This document shows positions 1 to 10,808 of a stretch of 64,000 nt of DNA, piece by piece (positions within the stretch are counted from its first letter, which is position 1; each line of letters opens with the position of its first letter). Location of the stretch: contig NZ_CP047289.1 in assembly GCF_018279165.1 (NCBI RefSeq), positions 1,052,501 through 1,116,500 of the forward strand, given 5' to 3'. A program made the position numbers and the translations under genes. Below the pieces are notes generated by a model that was not told the DNA's origin, made no database searches, and was given only the letters and a program-made list of their open reading frames with translations. This DNA comes from Falsirhodobacter algicola (GTDB lineage Bacteria; Pseudomonadota; Alphaproteobacteria; Rhodobacterales; Rhodobacteraceae).

Positions 1-1
1 G

Positions 2-1789
2 CCCATCACCTATGAGGAGGAGACAGACGCCCCCCTCGATCCCGCAACGGCCCCGCTGGACCGGCCCGATGCCAAGCAATCCGCCGCCGGCGATCTCGAT
101 GCCGCGATGCGCGATGCGGCCTTCGTGCTGGACGAGGTGTGGCACACCCCTTCCATGGCCGCCACGGCGATGGAGCCGCATGCCGCCATCGCCGAATGGG
201 ACGGCGATCATGTGACGATACGGGCGGGGATGCAGATGCTCTCCTCGAACCGGCAGCAGATGGCGGATGCCCTCGGCATCCCGCTGGAAAAAGTCCGCCT
301 GCTTGCGCCCTATGTCGGGGGCGGTTTCGGCTCCAAGCTGGGGATCAATGCCGAGGCGGTGGCTGCGGCGCTGGCTGCGCGCGAACTCGGGCGGCCAGTG
401 TCGGTCGTGCTGACGCGGATGCACGATTTCGATCTGTCGCATCGCCGCTCCGAAAGCCGTCAGCGCGTACTGCTGGCCGCTGATGCCGATGGGCGGTTGA
501 CGGGCCTTGGCCACGAATCCCGCGTGTCCAATCTTCCCGACACGACCTTTGCCGAACCCGTCACCCAAGCAACGCCCTTCACCTATGACGGCGCGCATCG
601 CCGCATCGTCCAAGAGATCGCCCGCATCCACCGCCCCGCGACCGGATCCGTGCGCGCCCCGGGTGAGGCGATTGGCGTCAACGTCTTCGAATGCGCGATG
701 GACGAGATGGCCGAGCGCGTCGGCCTCGACCCAGTAAAGTTCCGCCTTCGCAACATCCCGCAGAACGAGCCCGTGACCGGGCGCCCCTTCTCCAGCCACA
801 AGCTGGCCGAGGCGATGGAGGAAGGTGCCCGCCGCTTCGGCTGGGCCGACCGCAACCCCGCCCCGAAGCACACGCTGCAGGGGGAATGGTATATGGGCAT
901 GGGCATGGCCGCCGCCGTGCGGGTGAACCAGATCATCGAATCCCGCGCGCGCGTGTCGCTGACACCGGACGGGCGGGCGCTAGTGGAAACCGACATGACC
1001 GATATCGGCACCGGCACCTATACCGTGCTGGGCCAGATCGCCGCCGAGATGCTGGGCCTGCCCCGCGACGCGGTGGAGGTGCATTTGGGCGATACGGACA
1101 TGCCGCCGGCTTCGGGTTCGGGGGGATCGTTCGGGGCGGCCTCGGCCGGAACCTCGGTCTATCTTGCCTGCGAGGAACTGCGCACCACCCTCGCCCAGCG
1201 CATGGGATGCGCCGAAACGGATCTGACCCTACAGGACGGCGAGGCCCGCGCCGGCAACGCGGTGCGCAAACTGACCGATCTTTTGAACGGTGAGCCGCTC
1301 GATGCCGAAGGCCATGTCGAACCGGGCGATACCGCCAAGGCCGTTCGGCAGGCCACATGGGGCAGCCACTGGGCCGAGGTCGCGGTGAACCGCTGGTCCG
1401 GCGAGGTGCGCGTGCACCGCATGATGGGGGTGTTCGCCTGCGGCCGCGTCCTTAATGCCAAGACGGCACGCTCGCAATGCCTTGGCGGCATGACCTTCGG
1501 CATCGGCATCGCCCTGACCGAGGATATGGCGCAGGACGACCGCGATGGGCATAACGTGGCGCGCGATCTTGCCGAATACCACGTCCCGACCCATGCCGAT
1601 GTGCCCCATATGGAGGTGCATCTGCTGGAAGAGCTGGATGCCCATGCCGGCCCCACCCAAGTGAAAGGCATCGGCGAATTGGGCATCTGCGGCGCGGGCG
1701 CGGCGGTGCTGAACGCGGTCTACAACGCCTGCGGCGTGCGCGTCCGGCATTTCCCGGCCACGCCCGACCGCATTCTGGCGGGGCTTTAA
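2..1789 (+). CDS. Molybdopterin-binding subunit of a xanthine dehydrogenase/aldehyde oxidoreductase family enzyme (5' truncated by window edge)
   Basis: The frame is open from the window start to TAA at 1787-1789, giving 595 residues; the N-terminal part lies outside. This is the large catalytic subunit of a molybdenum hydroxylase, which hydroxylates aldehydes or N-heterocycles at a Mo-cytosine/pterin centre. Visible hallmarks are GGGFGSK (about residue 106), RAPGEA (about 216) with the following ECAMDEMAE stretch, a [10 protein letters not shown] segment, and KGIGELG near residue 556, whose Glu aligns with the catalytic Glu of the family. The pattern resembles the PaoC/YagR branch more than true xanthine dehydrogenase; the substrate is not predictable. 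Partner 2Fe-2S and FAD subunits would be expected upstream. It converges on ugd with a 4-nt stop overlap. Confidence 0.9.
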   Translation, partial: PITYEEETDAPLDPATAPLDRPDAKQSAAGDLDAAMRDAAFVLDEVWHTPSMAATAMEPHAAIAEWDGDHVTIRAGMQMLSSNRQQMADALGIPLEKVRLLAPYVGGGFGSKLGINAEAVAAALAARELGRPVSVVLTRMHDFDLSHRRSESRQRVLLAADADGRLTGLGHESRVSNLPDTTFAEPVTQATPFTYDGAHRRIVQEIARIHRPATGSVRAPGEAIGVNVFECAMDEMAERVGLDPVKFRLRNIPQNEPVTGRPFSSHKLAEAMEEGARRFGWADRNPAPKHTLQGEWYMGMGMAAAVRVNQIIESRARVSLTPDGRALVETDMTDIGTGTYTVLGQIAAEMLGLPRDAVEVHLGDTDMPPASGSGGSFGAASAGTSVYLACEELRTTLAQRMGCAETDLTLQDGEARAGNAVRKLTDLLNGEPLDAEGHVEPGDTAKAVRQATWGSHWAEVAVNRWSGEVRVHRMMGVFACGRVLNAKTARSQCLGGMTFGIGIALTEDMAQDDRDGHNVARDLAEYHVPTHADVPHMEVHLLEELDAHAGPTQVKGIGELGICGAGAAVLNAVYNACGVRVRHFPATPDRILAGL

Positions 1790-2961
1790 TCCAGCCCCGA
1801 CAGATCGCGGGTGAAGACCTTCTCGAGGACATCCGCCAGATCGGACGTGGCGCGGTTCGCCACGATCACGTCCGACTGGCTTTTGAAGGTCTCCAGATCC
1901 CGCTCTACGTGCGAGCCGAAGAATTCGGCATCCTCGAGCACCGGCTCATAGACGATGACCTCGATGCCCTTGGCCTTGATCCGCTTCATGATCCCTTGGA
2001 TCGAGCTTTGGCGGAAATTGTCCGACCCCGCCTTCATCACCAGACGATAGATCCCGACGACCTTCGGCGCCTTGGCGATGATCCGGTCGGCGAGGAAATC
2101 CTTGCGCGTGCGGTTGGCATCCACGATCGCGCGCATCAGGTTCTGCGGCACTTCGGAATAGTTCGCCAGAAGCTGCTTGGTGTCCTTGGGCAGGCAATAG
2201 CCGCCATAGCCGAACGAAGGGTTGTTGTAATGCCCGCCGATCCGCGGATCGAGGCTGACGCCGCCGATGATCTGCCGCGTGTCCAGCCCGCGGCTGAGGG
2301 CATAGCTGTCGAGCTCGTTGAAGAACGCGACCCGCATCGCAAGGTAAGTGTTGGCGAAGAGCTTGATCGCCTCCGCCTCGTCCTGATCGGTGAAGAGAAC
2401 CTCCACGTTCTTTTCGATCGCGCCCGCCAGAAGCAGGTCTGCAAAGACCTGCGCCCGCTCCGACCGCTCGCCCACGATGATCCGCGAGGGGTGAAGGTTG
2501 TCGTGCAGCGCACGCCCCTCGCGCAGGAATTCGGGGCTGAAGATCACCTGCTTGGTGCCGTATTTGGCCCGCGCCGCCGCCACGAAGCCGACCGGGATCG
2601 TGGATTTGACGACGATCGTCGCCTCGGGTGCGATCTCGGTCACCTTGGCGATCACCGCCTCGACCGAGGAGGTGTCGAAGAAGTTCTCCACCGGGTCGTA
2701 GTTGGTGGGGGTCGCGACGATGACGAACTCGGCGCCGCTGAACGCCTCCACCGGGTCGAGCGTGGCCGTCAGGTTCAGCGGCTTCTCGGCGAGGTAGCGT
2801 TCCATTTCGTCATCGACGATGGGGCATTGGCGCGCGTTCAGCATCGCCACGCGCTCCGCGCTCACATCCAGCGCCACCACCTCGTTGTGCTGCGCCAAAA
2901 GCACCGCGTTCGAAAGCCCGACATAACCGATCCCGGCTACCGCAATCTTCCTGTCACTCAT
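1786..2961 (-). CDS. ugd: UDP-glucose 6-dehydrogenase
   Basis: Oxidises UDP-glucose to UDP-glucuronate with two NAD+, a cytosolic step feeding capsule, exopolysaccharide or lipid A sugars. The 391-residue product has the short enterobacterial-type length and aligns by eye with E. coli Ugd along its whole length. The Rossmann motif GIGYVG is at residues 10-15, followed by [20 protein letters not shown] and the catalytic Cys256 in [11 protein letters not shown] chose ATG 2961 (MSDRKIAV), 12 nt after GAGG; a GTG seven codons upstream (2982) is also possible. The gene downstream (2986) may be transcribed with it, the two starts/stops lying within 25 bp. Nothing else in the window makes nucleotide sugars, so its pathway here is unknown. 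Confidence 0.95.
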   Translation of the reverse strand: MSDRKIAVAGIGYVGLSNAVLLAQHNEVVALDVSAERVAMLNARQCPIVDDEMERYLAEKPLNLTATLDPVEAFSGAEFVIVATPTNYDPVENFFDTSSVEAVIAKVTEIAPEATIVVKSTIPVGFVAAARAKYGTKQVIFSPEFLREGRALHDNLHPSRIIVGERSERAQVFADLLLAGAIEKNVEVLFTDQDEAEAIKLFANTYLAMRVAFFNELDSYALSRGLDTRQIIGGVSLDPRIGGHYNNPSFGYGGYCLPKDTKQLLANYSEVPQNLMRAIVDANRTRKDFLADRIIAKAPKVVGIYRLVMKAGSDNFRQSSIQGIMKRIKAKGIEVIVYEPVLEDAEFFGSHVERDLETFKSQSDVIVANRATSDLADVLEKVFTRDLSGLD

Positions 2962-2985
2962 AAAGCTCGTTTCCCTCGGCACGTT

Positions 2986-3576
2986 TCAATCTGCATAATT
3001 CACCTGTCCGAACAGCGACTGGATCAGCGTCAGATCCGCCGGACCGATCATCCCCGGCTCCAACTCGAAGACGGCGAGCCGCCCTTCGATCAGAAGCGGT
3101 GGGACGATCCGCTCCACCGCGTGATAGGCGCGCCGGTCGCGGTAATCGTCAAAGAGCACGGTCACGGGCCGCGTGATCCGCAGCGCGCAGGCCGCAAAGC
3201 AAGCCGGGCGCAGAACCCCGTCGATCAGCACGATATCCGGATGCACGAAATCCGCCCGGTCCCAGACCGTTGTCGCATAACGGTGGAACTTCGGCCAGTC
3301 GGCCGCCGATTTCGGTCGGCCCCAGCGGCCCACCGCGCCGATATCCACCACATGCAGGCGGATATCGCCCAGCCCGCCCGCAGCCTCGGCCTGCACACGC
3401 TCGGCCCAGGCAGCATCGGATTCCACGCCGAACAGCGTCGTGCCGGACATACCAGACGCCATCACCGTCGATCCACCGATGCCGTATTCAAGGATCACCT
3501 GCGCCGCCTCGTAGGCTTCGCGCAGCAGCGACGTCTCGGGCGCGGGCATCAGCGGCGTGATCGTGTCCGGTGTCAT
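2986..3576 (-). CDS. Small SAM-methyltransferase-like protein of unknown substrate
   Basis: A 196-residue soluble protein. Near the N-terminus it shows YGIGGS (31-36), a glycine-rich loop like motif I of class I methyltransferases, then an acidic end of a second strand (FGVESD, 49-54), and later VLIDG and VLFDDYRDR strands of a Rossmann-like fold. There is no obvious DNA- or protein-methylation signature. It sits directly upstream of ugd on the same strand, so a role in glycan or capsule modification is possible but is only inference from position. No signal peptide or membrane segment is visible. It could also be a non-catalytic methyltransferase relative. Confidence 0.7.
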   Translation of the reverse strand: MTPDTITPLMPAPETSLLREAYEAAQVILEYGIGGSTVMASGMSGTTLFGVESDAAWAERVQAEAAGGLGDIRLHVVDIGAVGRWGRPKSAADWPKFHRYATTVWDRADFVHPDIVLIDGVLRPACFAACALRITRPVTVLFDDYRDRRAYHAVERIVPPLLIEGRLAVFELEPGMIGPADLTLIQSLFGQVNYAD

Positions 3577-3698
3577 CGTCTCTTCCAGGTTGCCGTTTCT
3601 TTCTGGCCGGACGCGCGCGGGATTGCCAGCATCTTTCGCCCCGCTTGAACATTTGGCGCATGCGGGGGATAACGCGCCTCCGCCATCAGACTGAGCCC

Positions 3699-4772
3699 AT
3701 GTCCCGACGCGCCTCCACCAATCTCGACGATCTCGTCCGCGAAGGGCTCCTGCCCGCCGCGAGTGCCGAGCTGCAACACGTGGCCGAGGCGTTCCGCATC
3801 CGCATGACGCCCGCCATGCACGCCACGCGCCATCCGGCCGTGGAGGCGCAGTTCGTCCCCGATGCGCGCGAATTGGTGATCCGCGAAGAGGAGCTCTACG
3901 ATCCCATCGGCGACAAGGCCCATAGCCCCGTCCCCGGCCTGACGCACCGCTATCCCGACCGTGTGATCCTGCACGCCACCCAGACTTGCGAGGTCTATTG
4001 CCGCTTCTGCTTCCGGCGCGAGGCGGTGGGGGAGGATGGCCCCCTGCCCGATGCGCAGATGGATGCGGTCATCGAATACCTAGGCGCCACCCGCGCGATC
4101 CGCGAGGTGATCCTGACGGGCGGCGATCCGCTGGTACTGTCGCCGCGCCGCCTCTCGGCGTTGCTGCGGCGGTTGGAGGCGATCCCGCATCTGGAGATGG
4201 TGCGCTTTCACACCCGCGTGCCCATCGTCGCCCCGGAGAAGGTGACGGAGGCGCTGCTGCAGGCGCTGGACATCCGGCCCGCGGTCTATGTGGTCGTCCA
4301 TACCAACCACGCCGCCGAACTGACCGAGGGTGCTGCCGCCGCCCTGCGCCGCCTGACGCGCGCCGGCATCCCGCTCCTGTCGCAAAGCGTGCTGCTGCGC
4401 GGGATCAACGACGATGCGGACACGCTGGCCGATCTGTTCCGCACGCTGACGCGCCACCGCGTCACGCCCTATTACCTGCATCACTGCGATCTGGCGCGCG
4501 GCACCAGCCATTTCCGCACCACCATCGCCGAAGGTCAGGCGCTGATGGCCGCGCTGCGCGGGCATCTGTCGGGGTTCGCGCTGCCGACCTATGTCCTCGA
4601 CATTCCGGGCGGGCATGGGAAGGTGCCGCTGCATCCGGGCTATGCCGCGCCGCAGGGGGACGGGGTCTGGCACATCACCGATTGGCGCGGACAGGTGCAC
4701 CGTTACGTTGATCCCGACCGGCAAGGCCTTGACACAAATGGGGAACACGGGCAGAACAGGACCGGAACCTGA
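3699..4772 (+). CDS. Lysine 2,3-aminomutase-like radical SAM protein
   Basis: A 357-residue radical SAM/PLP enzyme of the KamA/EpmB family, which moves the lysine alpha-amino group to the beta carbon. The 4Fe-4S ligands are Cys97, Cys101 and Cys104 in CEVYCRFC, followed by TGGDPL. Lys308 in GGHGK is the expected PLP Schiff-base lysine. EpmB enzymes act with EpmA on EF-P; KamA acts on free lysine. Neither epmA nor efp is in the window, so which role applies is open. Start ATG 3699 (MSRRAST) matches family N-termini; an in-frame ATG at 3660 would add 13 residues. The 3' end of the gene contains the lexA promoter and SOS box. Confidence 0.85.
   Translation: MSRRASTNLDDLVREGLLPAASAELQHVAEAFRIRMTPAMHATRHPAVEAQFVPDARELVIREEELYDPIGDKAHSPVPGLTHRYPDRVILHATQTCEVYCRFCFRREAVGEDGPLPDAQMDAVIEYLGATRAIREVILTGGDPLVLSPRRLSALLRRLEAIPHLEMVRFHTRVPIVAPEKVTEALLQALDIRPAVYVVVHTNHAAELTEGAAAALRRLTRAGIPLLSQSVLLRGINDDADTLADLFRTLTRHRVTPYYLHHCDLARGTSHFRTTIAEGQALMAALRGHLSGFALPTYVLDIPGGHGKVPLHPGYAAPQGDGVWHITDWRGQVHRYVDPDRQGLDTNGEHGQNRTGT
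4729..4757 (+). promoter_or_regulatory. lexA promoter with alphaproteobacterial SOS box
   Basis: A consensus -35 TTGACA (4729-4734) is followed after 17 nt by CAGAAC (4752-4757). Overlapping the -10 is GAAC-ACGGGCA-GAAC at 4743-4757, the exact complement of the alphaproteobacterial LexA operator GTTC-N7-GTTC. Its position 29 nt before the lexA start implies autorepression. The whole element lies inside the last codons of the upstream aminomutase gene. Confidence 0.85.
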
Positions 4773-4785
4773 AGGATGTCACCCC

Positions 4786-5466
4786 ATGCTCACCCGCAAG
4801 CAGATGCAGCTTCTCGAATTCATCCGCCAGAGGGTGGATCGGGACGGCATTCCGCCCTCGTTCGATGAGATGAAGGCGGCGCTGGATCTGCGGTCGAAGT
4901 CGGGCATCCACCGTCTGATCACGGCGCTGGAGGAGCGGGGCTTCATCCGCCGCCTTGCCCACCGCGCCCGCGCGATCGAAATCGTGAAGATCCCCGAAGC
5001 GATGGAGCGGGGCTTCGTTCCCAAGGTCATCGAAGGCGATCGCGCCAACCTGCCGAGCGGGGCGATGCCCGTGACCCCCGACGCGCTGGACGTGCCGGTG
5101 ATGGGCAAGATCGCCGCCGGTATCCCGATTGAGGCGATCCAGAACGTGACCCATCACGTCGCCGTCCCCGGATCGATGATCTCGGGCCAAGGGCAGCATT
5201 ACGCGCTGACCGTGGAAGGGGATTCGATGATCGAGGCCGGCATCAACGATGGCGATACGGTCATCATCCGCCAGCAGAGCGTGGCCGAGAACGGCGAAAT
5301 CGTCGTCGCCCTGATCGAGGGGCATGAGGCGACGCTGAAACGCTTCCGCCGCAAGGGCGGCATGATCTCCCTCGAGGCGGCGAACCCGGCCTATGAGACG
5401 CGGATCCTTCCGGAAAGCAAGGTGAAGGTTCAGGGGCGTCTGGTCGGGTTGATCCGCAACTACTGA
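4786..5466 (+). CDS. lexA: LexA, SOS-response repressor
   Basis: Represses SOS genes until RecA filaments trigger self-cleavage. The 226-residue protein has an N-terminal winged helix ([13 protein letters not shown], then the recognition region around RSKSGIHRL) and a C-terminal S24 peptidase-type domain. The cleavage bond is Ala111-Gly112 (KIAAG), and the catalytic dyad is Ser147 (GDSM) and Lys185 (ATLKRF). ATG 4786 gives the canonical N-terminus. Its own promoter carries a LexA box (4743-4757), and a second box lies before uvrA in this window. It converges on comEC with a 7-nt overlap of the two ends. Confidence 0.97.
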   Translation: MLTRKQMQLLEFIRQRVDRDGIPPSFDEMKAALDLRSKSGIHRLITALEERGFIRRLAHRARAIEIVKIPEAMERGFVPKVIEGDRANLPSGAMPVTPDALDVPVMGKIAAGIPIEAIQNVTHHVAVPGSMISGQGQHYALTVEGDSMIEAGINDGDTVIIRQQSVAENGEIVVALIEGHEATLKRFRRKGGMISLEAANPAYETRILPESKVKVQGRLVGLIRNY

Positions 5467-7493
5467 TCCCCGTCCCACCAGCGCGCACCGCCAAGCGCGC
5501 GGTCCATGCGGATCGCGCCCGGGCGGCCCGACAGCGCGACCGCCCCGGTATCGCGCAGCGCCGCATGGTCCAGAACGAGGCATCCCTCCGGATGCTCCGC
5601 GCTGTCGCCCGCAAGCACGACGATGGGCGCAAGGGCGCAGGCCTCGGCCACGCGCGCGGCGCTGCCCTTGCCCTTCAGATGCGCGACCGGCAACGGTCCC
5701 TCCGCGATCCGGATGCCGTCTTGGTCGCGGAAACCCTCCCGCAGTGCCGCATCGGCCTGCGTCGCCAGATCGCCATCCCGCTCCAGCCAGCTTCCGACCG
5801 CAAAGCCTGCCCCCGTCGGATAGGACATCGCGCGGCCCAGAGGGGTCATCACCCCCACCGCCGCGCCGTCGTCGCTGATCAGCACCGCCGGACGCTCGGC
5901 CAGCGGCCAAGCCAGGAGGCCCGCCGCGATCGCCACCACCCCGGCCAGTCGCGCACGCCCCGGCCAGACGATCAGCCACGCCGCCCCGAGGCTCATCCCC
6001 GGCATCACCCATGCGGGCGGCGCGACGATGCCAAGGCTCGCCCCCTTCCACGCCGCGATCCAATGCGCCACGCCAAGGATCCAGCGGGCGCCCAGCTCCA
6101 TCATCCACATGCCCGGCTGCGGCAGGCCGATCGGCCCCAGCAGCGTGGCCACGACCGCCCCCGGCATGATCAGCGTTCCCATCGCCGGGACCGTCAGCAG
6201 GTTCGCCAACAGGCCGAATTCGGCAAAGCGATTGAACTGCGCCGCCGCGATCGGCCCCGTGGCCAGCCCACCGATCACCGAGGACAGCACCGCCGTATAG
6301 ACCGGCAGCGCCCAGCGCGGCAGGCGCTGACGGAAGGTCAGCCGGTCCACCGCCGCGAAACCGGCCACCAGCGCGATGGTCGCGGCCATGGACATCTGAA
6401 AGCCGACATTCATCAGCGCCTCGGGTTGCAGGGCCAGCATGATGATCCCCGCCAGCGCGATGGTCCGCATCGACACCGCCCGCCGCCCCGCCAGAATCGC
6501 CCCCAGCATGATCACCGCCATGATGAAGGCGCGCTCGGTCGCGAGGTTGCCGCCCGACAGCGCGAAATAGAACCCCGCCACTCCCATGGAGACGACGGCC
6601 GCCACCCGCCGCGTATCCACCCGCAGCGCCAGCCATGGCCAGAGCGCCAGCCCATATCGCAGCAGCGCAAAGGTGAACCCGGTGAGGAACGCGACGTTCA
6701 TCCCCGAGATCGCCAGGAGATGCGACAGGTTCGAATCGCGCAGCGCCTCCACCGTGTCCTGCGTGATCGCCGAACGATCGCCCGTGACCGCGCCCGATGC
6801 GAAGGCGCCTGCCTGCCCCGGCACATGCGCCTGCACCGCCCCCGACAGAACGGCGCGCAGCCGGTCGATGGGGCGGGCCGTCGGCGGCGGCGGTTCGAGC
6901 AGCAGGACGGGCGTGCGGGCATAGCCGATGGCGCCCAGCCGCTCGAACCATGCCATGCGCCGGAAATCGAATCCCCCCGGCTCGGACGGGGGCATGGGGG
7001 GCGACAGATGCGCGGTGAGGATGACCGTCTGTCCCGGCTCTATCCGCAGGGGCTGATCGCCATGCAGCGACACGCGCAGCTGCGCCGGGGTCCGGTCCGG
7101 GGCCGTCCGCTCCAGCACCACATGATCCAGCGTCAGGCGCAGCCGGTCGGTGGCGGAGCGGTCGATCCCGATGACCCGCCCCTCCACCGCGCCGTAATAG
7201 CGAAAGCCGAGGATCGGCGCCTCCTGCATCCATGCGCGCAGGCCGATCAGCAGCACCCCTGCCAGCACCGCCGCCGCCCCGATGGCGACCGGCTGCCACC
7301 TGCCCTGCCGCGCCAGCAGCCCAAGCGCCGCCAGCCCGGCCGCGCAGGCCGCATAGACCCCCGCCCCCGGCTCGGCAGGCAGCGCGAACCAGATCGCGAT
7401 ACCCACCGCCATCAGCACCGGGATCATCGGGAAAAGATGGCCCCGCGCCGCTTCCAGAGCCTCCAGCGGTCGGAACGGCACCTTGTTTCCCAT
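5460..7493 (-). CDS. comEC: ComEC/Rec2-family inner-membrane DNA-uptake channel protein
   Basis: Predicted inner-membrane channel for single-stranded DNA during natural transformation. The 677-residue product has several N-terminal hydrophobic helices, a DUF4131-like soluble section (about 95-210), then the competence domain with [12 protein letters not shown] and further membrane helices. The C-terminal 120 residues are only a short remnant; there is no metallo-beta-lactamase HxHxDH motif, as is common for alphaproteobacterial ComEC. I used ATG 7493 (MGNKVPF); another ATG at 7535 is possible and neither has a good ribosome site. Longer in-frame extension upstream is antisense to gltX and is not coding. 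Divergent from gltX. No other competence genes are in the window, so function is unproven. Confidence 0.85.
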   Translation of the reverse strand: MGNKVPFRPLEALEAARGHLFPMIPVLMAVGIAIWFALPAEPGAGVYAACAAGLAALGLLARQGRWQPVAIGAAAVLAGVLLIGLRAWMQEAPILGFRYYGAVEGRVIGIDRSATDRLRLTLDHVVLERTAPDRTPAQLRVSLHGDQPLRIEPGQTVILTAHLSPPMPPSEPGGFDFRRMAWFERLGAIGYARTPVLLLEPPPPTARPIDRLRAVLSGAVQAHVPGQAGAFASGAVTGDRSAITQDTVEALRDSNLSHLLAISGMNVAFLTGFTFALLRYGLALWPWLALRVDTRRVAAVVSMGVAGFYFALSGGNLATERAFIMAVIMLGAILAGRRAVSMRTIALAGIIMLALQPEALMNVGFQMSMAATIALVAGFAAVDRLTFRQRLPRWALPVYTAVLSSVIGGLATGPIAAAQFNRFAEFGLLANLLTVPAMGTLIMPGAVVATLLGPIGLPQPGMWMMELGARWILGVAHWIAAWKGASLGIVAPPAWVMPGMSLGAAWLIVWPGRARLAGVVAIAAGLLAWPLAERPAVLISDDGAAVGVMTPLGRAMSYPTGAGFAVGSWLERDGDLATQADAALREGFRDQDGIRIAEGPLPVAHLKGKGSAARVAEACALAPIVVLAGDSAEHPEGCLVLDHAALRDTGAVALSGRPGAIRMDRALGGARWWDGDQ

Positions 7494-7559
7494 CCGGTGA
7501 TTGCCTAACAACGGCAGAGAACCTAGCACAGGCATGGTTTCCGAAAGGTTAAGTTTCCG

Positions 7560-8954
7560 ATGTCCCAGATCGTCACGCGTTTCGCGCCCTCCCCCACCGG
7601 CTATCTTCACATCGGGGGCGGACGGACGGCGCTGTTCAACTGGCTCTATGCCCGTGGGCGGGGCGGCAAGTTCCTCCTGCGGATCGAGGATACGGACCGC
7701 GAACGCTCCACCCCCGAGGCGACGGAGGCCATCCTGAAGGGCCTGACATGGCTGGGCCTCGATTGGGACGGCGATGTCGTCAGCCAGTTCGACCGCAAGG
7801 ATCGCCATGCCGAGGTGGCCCATCAGATGCTGGAGGCCGGGACCGCCTATCGCTGCTTCTCCACCCAAGAGGAGATCGAGGCCTTCCGCGAGGCCGCGCG
7901 GGCCGAGGGCCGCTCCACCCTGTTCCAAAGCCCGTGGCGCGATGCCGACCCCGCCAGCCATCCCGATGCGCCCTTCGTGATCCGCATGAAGGCCCCGCGC
8001 GAAGGGACGACTGTCATCGCCGACGAGGTGCAGGGCGAGGTCCGCTTCGGCAACGATCAGCTGGACGATATGGTCGTGCTCCGCTCGGACGGAACGCCCA
8101 CCTACATGCTGGCCGTGGTGGTGGACGATCACGACATGGGCGTGACGCATGTCATCCGCGGCGACGATCACCTGAACAACGCCGCGCGCCAGCAGATGGT
8201 CTACGATGCGATGGGCTGGACGGTGCCGGTCTGGGCCCATATCCCGCTGATCCATGGCGCGGACGGCAAGAAGCTGTCCAAACGCCACGGCGCCCTCGGC
8301 GTCGAGGAATATCAGGTCATGGGCTATCCCGCGGCGGGGATGCGCAACTACCTCGCCCGCCTCGGCTGGAGCCATGGCGATGACGAGATCTTCACCACCG
8401 AACAGGCGAAGGCATGGTTCGACCTTGGTGGCATCGGCCGCGCCCCGGCGCGACTGGACTTCAAGAAGCTGGAACATACCTGTGGTCAGCATGTCGCCAT
8501 GATGGATGACGCGGATCTTCTGACCGAACTCGACGCCTTCCTTGCCGCCAGCGGCAAAGAGGCGTTGGATGGCGTGCAGAAGGACCGCCTGCTGCGGGGG
8601 ATGTACGCGCTCAAGGATCGGGCGAAGACCTTCCCCGACCTGCTGGAGAAGGGGCGTTTCGCCCTCGTCTCCCGGCCGGTGGAACGGGACGAAAAGGCCG
8701 AGGCCGCGTTGGACCCTGTATCCCGTGGCATACTGAAGGATTTGACGGAACGTCTGGCGGATGCTAGCTGGTCGAAGGACGATCTGGAGCCGCTTCTGAC
8801 GGACTTCGCGGGGGAGAAGGGACTGGGGTTCGGCAAACTGGCCGCCCCGATCCGGGCCGCGCTGGCCGGACGTACGGCAACGCCAAGCGTTTACGACATG
8901 ATGCTGGTCATCGGTCGGGACGAAACGATCGCGCGGCTGGAGGACGCCACCTGA
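7560..8954 (+). CDS. gltX: Glutamate--tRNA ligase
   Basis: Charges tRNA-Glu (and possibly tRNA-Gln for transamidation) in the cytosol. The 464-residue class I synthetase starts with [14 protein letters not shown], the HIGH-type motif at residues 17-20, and has the KLSKR loop at 238-242. A conserved LLRIEDTD block follows the first motif. Alphaproteobacteria often have two GltX paralogs, one of which charges tRNA-Gln; which one this is cannot be told here. ATG 7560 follows an AAGG about 12 nt upstream. It is followed 70 bp later by gltA on the same strand. Confidence 0.96.
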   Translation: MSQIVTRFAPSPTGYLHIGGGRTALFNWLYARGRGGKFLLRIEDTDRERSTPEATEAILKGLTWLGLDWDGDVVSQFDRKDRHAEVAHQMLEAGTAYRCFSTQEEIEAFREAARAEGRSTLFQSPWRDADPASHPDAPFVIRMKAPREGTTVIADEVQGEVRFGNDQLDDMVVLRSDGTPTYMLAVVVDDHDMGVTHVIRGDDHLNNAARQQMVYDAMGWTVPVWAHIPLIHGADGKKLSKRHGALGVEEYQVMGYPAAGMRNYLARLGWSHGDDEIFTTEQAKAWFDLGGIGRAPARLDFKKLEHTCGQHVAMMDDADLLTELDAFLAASGKEALDGVQKDRLLRGMYALKDRAKTFPDLLEKGRFALVSRPVERDEKAEAALDPVSRGILKDLTERLADASWSKDDLEPLLTDFAGEKGLGFGKLAAPIRAALAGRTATPSVYDMMLVIGRDETIARLEDAT

Positions 8955-9024
8955 GGCGCCCCGGCCCGGCAAGATGTTCGGGGGGCCGATTTCGTCCCTC
9001 CTGCTACTGGAGAGGGATGACCCT

Positions 9025-10311
9025 ATGACGAAAAACGCCTCACTGACCTTCGGCGACAAGACCGTGGATCTTCCGGTCCTCAGCCCGACGGCAGGACCGG
9101 ACGTGCTCGACATCCGCAAGCTCTATGGCGGGCTGGACGTGTTCACCTACGATCCGGGGTTCACGTCCACCGCGTCCTGCGAGAGCGCGATCACCTTCAT
9201 CGACGGTGACAAGGGCGAGCTTCTGCACCGCGGCTACCCGATCGAGCAGCTGGCCGAACAGTCCTGCTTCCTCGAAGTGTGCTACCTGCTGCTCTACGGC
9301 GATCTGCCCTCCAAGGCGCAGATGGACGATTTCCGCAACACCGTCACGCGCCACACCATGGTGCACGAACAGATGCACAACTTCTTCCGCGGCTTCCGCC
9401 GGGATGCGCATCCGATGGCGACGATGGTAGGGGTCGTGGGCGCCATGTCCGCCTTCTACCATGATTCGACGGACATCACCGATCCGCACCAGCGCGAGGT
9501 CGCGTCCTTCCGCCTGATCGCCAAGCTGCCGACCATCGCGGCCATGGCCTACAAGTACTCGATCGGTCAGCCCTTCGTGTACCCGCGCAACGATCTCGAC
9601 TATGCGTCGAACTTCCTGCACATGTGCTTCTCGGTCCCGGCCGAGACCTACGAGGTGAACCCGGTTCTCGCCAAGGCGATGGACCGCATCATGATGCTGC
9701 ACGCCGATCACGAGCAGAACGCCTCCACCTCCACGGTGCGTCTGGCGGGCTCCTCGGGCGCGAACCCGTTCGCCTGCATCGCGGCGGGCATCGCCTGCCT
9801 CTGGGGTCCGGCCCATGGCGGCGCGAACCAAGCCTGCCTCGAGATGCTGCGCGAGATCGGCAGCGTGGACCGCATTCCGGAATACATCGAAAAGGCGAAG
9901 GATAAGAACGATCCCTTCCGCCTGATGGGCTTCGGTCACCGCGTCTACAAGAACTTCGACCCGCGCGCGAAGGTCATGAAGGAAAGCGCCGACGAGGTGC
10001 TGGAGCTTATGGGCATCCACGACAACCCGACGCTGCAGGTCGCCAAGGAACTGGAGCGGATCGCGCTGGAGGATGATTACTTCATCTCCAAGAAGCTCTA
10101 TCCGAACGTCGACTTCTATTCGGGGATCATCCTCGATGCGATGGGCTTCCCGACCGCGATGTTCACGCCGATCTTCGCGCTGTCGCGCACCGTCGGCTGG
10201 ATCAGCCAGTGGAAAGAGATGATCTCGGATCCGGCGCTGAAGATCGGTCGTCCGCGTCAGCTCTATACCGGGCCGGCGCGTCGGGACTACACCGACCTGT
10301 CGTCGCGCTGA
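9025..10311 (+). CDS. gltA: Citrate synthase (type I)
   Basis: Condenses acetyl-CoA with oxaloacetate at the entry to the TCA cycle. The 428-residue product matches the Gram-negative hexameric type in length. Catalytic residues are His264 (GPAHGG), His305 (GFGHRVYK) and Asp363, essentially E. coli numbering. The N-terminal beta-rich extension typical of the NADH-sensitive type is present. ATG 9025 is preceded by GGAGAGGGA. An intrinsic terminator follows directly at 10318-10346. Confidence 0.97.
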   Translation: MTKNASLTFGDKTVDLPVLSPTAGPDVLDIRKLYGGLDVFTYDPGFTSTASCESAITFIDGDKGELLHRGYPIEQLAEQSCFLEVCYLLLYGDLPSKAQMDDFRNTVTRHTMVHEQMHNFFRGFRRDAHPMATMVGVVGAMSAFYHDSTDITDPHQREVASFRLIAKLPTIAAMAYKYSIGQPFVYPRNDLDYASNFLHMCFSVPAETYEVNPVLAKAMDRIMMLHADHEQNASTSTVRLAGSSGANPFACIAAGIACLWGPAHGGANQACLEMLREIGSVDRIPEYIEKAKDKNDPFRLMGFGHRVYKNFDPRAKVMKESADEVLELMGIHDNPTLQVAKELERIALEDDYFISKKLYPNVDFYSGIILDAMGFPTAMFTPIFALSRTVGWISQWKEMISDPALKIGRPRQLYTGPARRDYTDLSSR

Positions 10312-10317
10312 ATGATG

Positions 10318-10346
10318 AAAGGACCGGCTCTCGCCGGTCCTTTTCA
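10318..10346. terminator. Bidirectional intrinsic terminator between gltA and ccmE
   Basis: Perfect 11-bp stem AAAGGACCGGC / GCCGGTCCTTT with TCTC loop, followed by TTTTC on the plus strand and AAAG before it, giving a T-run on the minus strand too. It sits 6 nt after the gltA stop and touches the ccmE stop, so it can serve both convergent transcripts. Confidence 0.85.
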
Positions 10347-10784
10347 TTTGGAGGGCATGTAGACGCCTTGTTCCTTCAAGGCGTCCACGACCTCCTTGGG
10401 CATGTAATTCTCATCATGCTTGGCAAGGATCTCGGTCGCAACGAAGGTGTCGCCGTCCATCTGGCCCGTGCCGACCACGCCCTCCCCTTCGCCGAAGAGG
10501 TCCGGCAGAACGCCGGTATAACGGGCGGGCACCAGCGCCGTGCCATCCGTCACCGTGAAGGCGACGGTTTCCCCCTGCCCCCGGATCAGGCTTCCTTCGG
10601 CCACCAGCCCACCGAGGCGGAACACCTCGCCGGGCTGCGGCGGATCGGTCAGCACCTGACTGGGCGAGCGGAAGAAGTTGATCCCCGATTGCATCGACCA
10701 GCCGACCAGCGCCGTCGATCCGGCCAGTGCGACAAAGGCCAGCGCAATGATCTGGATGCGCCGGCGTTTCTTCAGACCTCTCAT
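10344..10784 (-). CDS. ccmE: Cytochrome c maturation heme chaperone CcmE
   Basis: Periplasm-facing, membrane-anchored chaperone that binds heme covalently and passes it to CcmF/H for c-type cytochrome assembly (System I). The 146-residue protein has a basic N-terminus, one transmembrane helix (about 11-29) and an OB-fold. The heme-binding His123 lies in AKHDENYMP, with the conserved Tyr127. Other ccm genes are not in the window; here ccmE is the last gene of murI-argC-ccmE, 24 bp after argC. The gene ends at the shared terminator with gltA. Confidence 0.95.
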   Translation of the reverse strand: MRGLKKRRRIQIIALAFVALAGSTALVGWSMQSGINFFRSPSQVLTDPPQPGEVFRLGGLVAEGSLIRGQGETVAFTVTDGTALVPARYTGVLPDLFGEGEGVVGTGQMDGDTFVATEILAKHDENYMPKEVVDALKEQGVYMPSK

Positions 10785-10808
10785 GCGTTCCCCGCGAAGT
10801 GGCGTTCG

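Noticed and set aside
3570-3698. 43-residue N-terminal extension of the aminomutase
   Set aside because: The extension overlaps the divergent methyltransferase start and does not match the KamA family N-terminus; ATG 3699 does.
4675-7299. Long antisense frame across lexA and comEC (874 codons)
   Set aside because: Shadow of high-GC third positions; the product is Gly/Ala/Arg repeats without any domain, while lexA and comEC are unmistakable.
7494-9119. 542-codon upstream extension of comEC
   Set aside because: It is antisense to gltX and the start of gltA, has no ComEC-like sequence, and the family N-terminus is at 7493.
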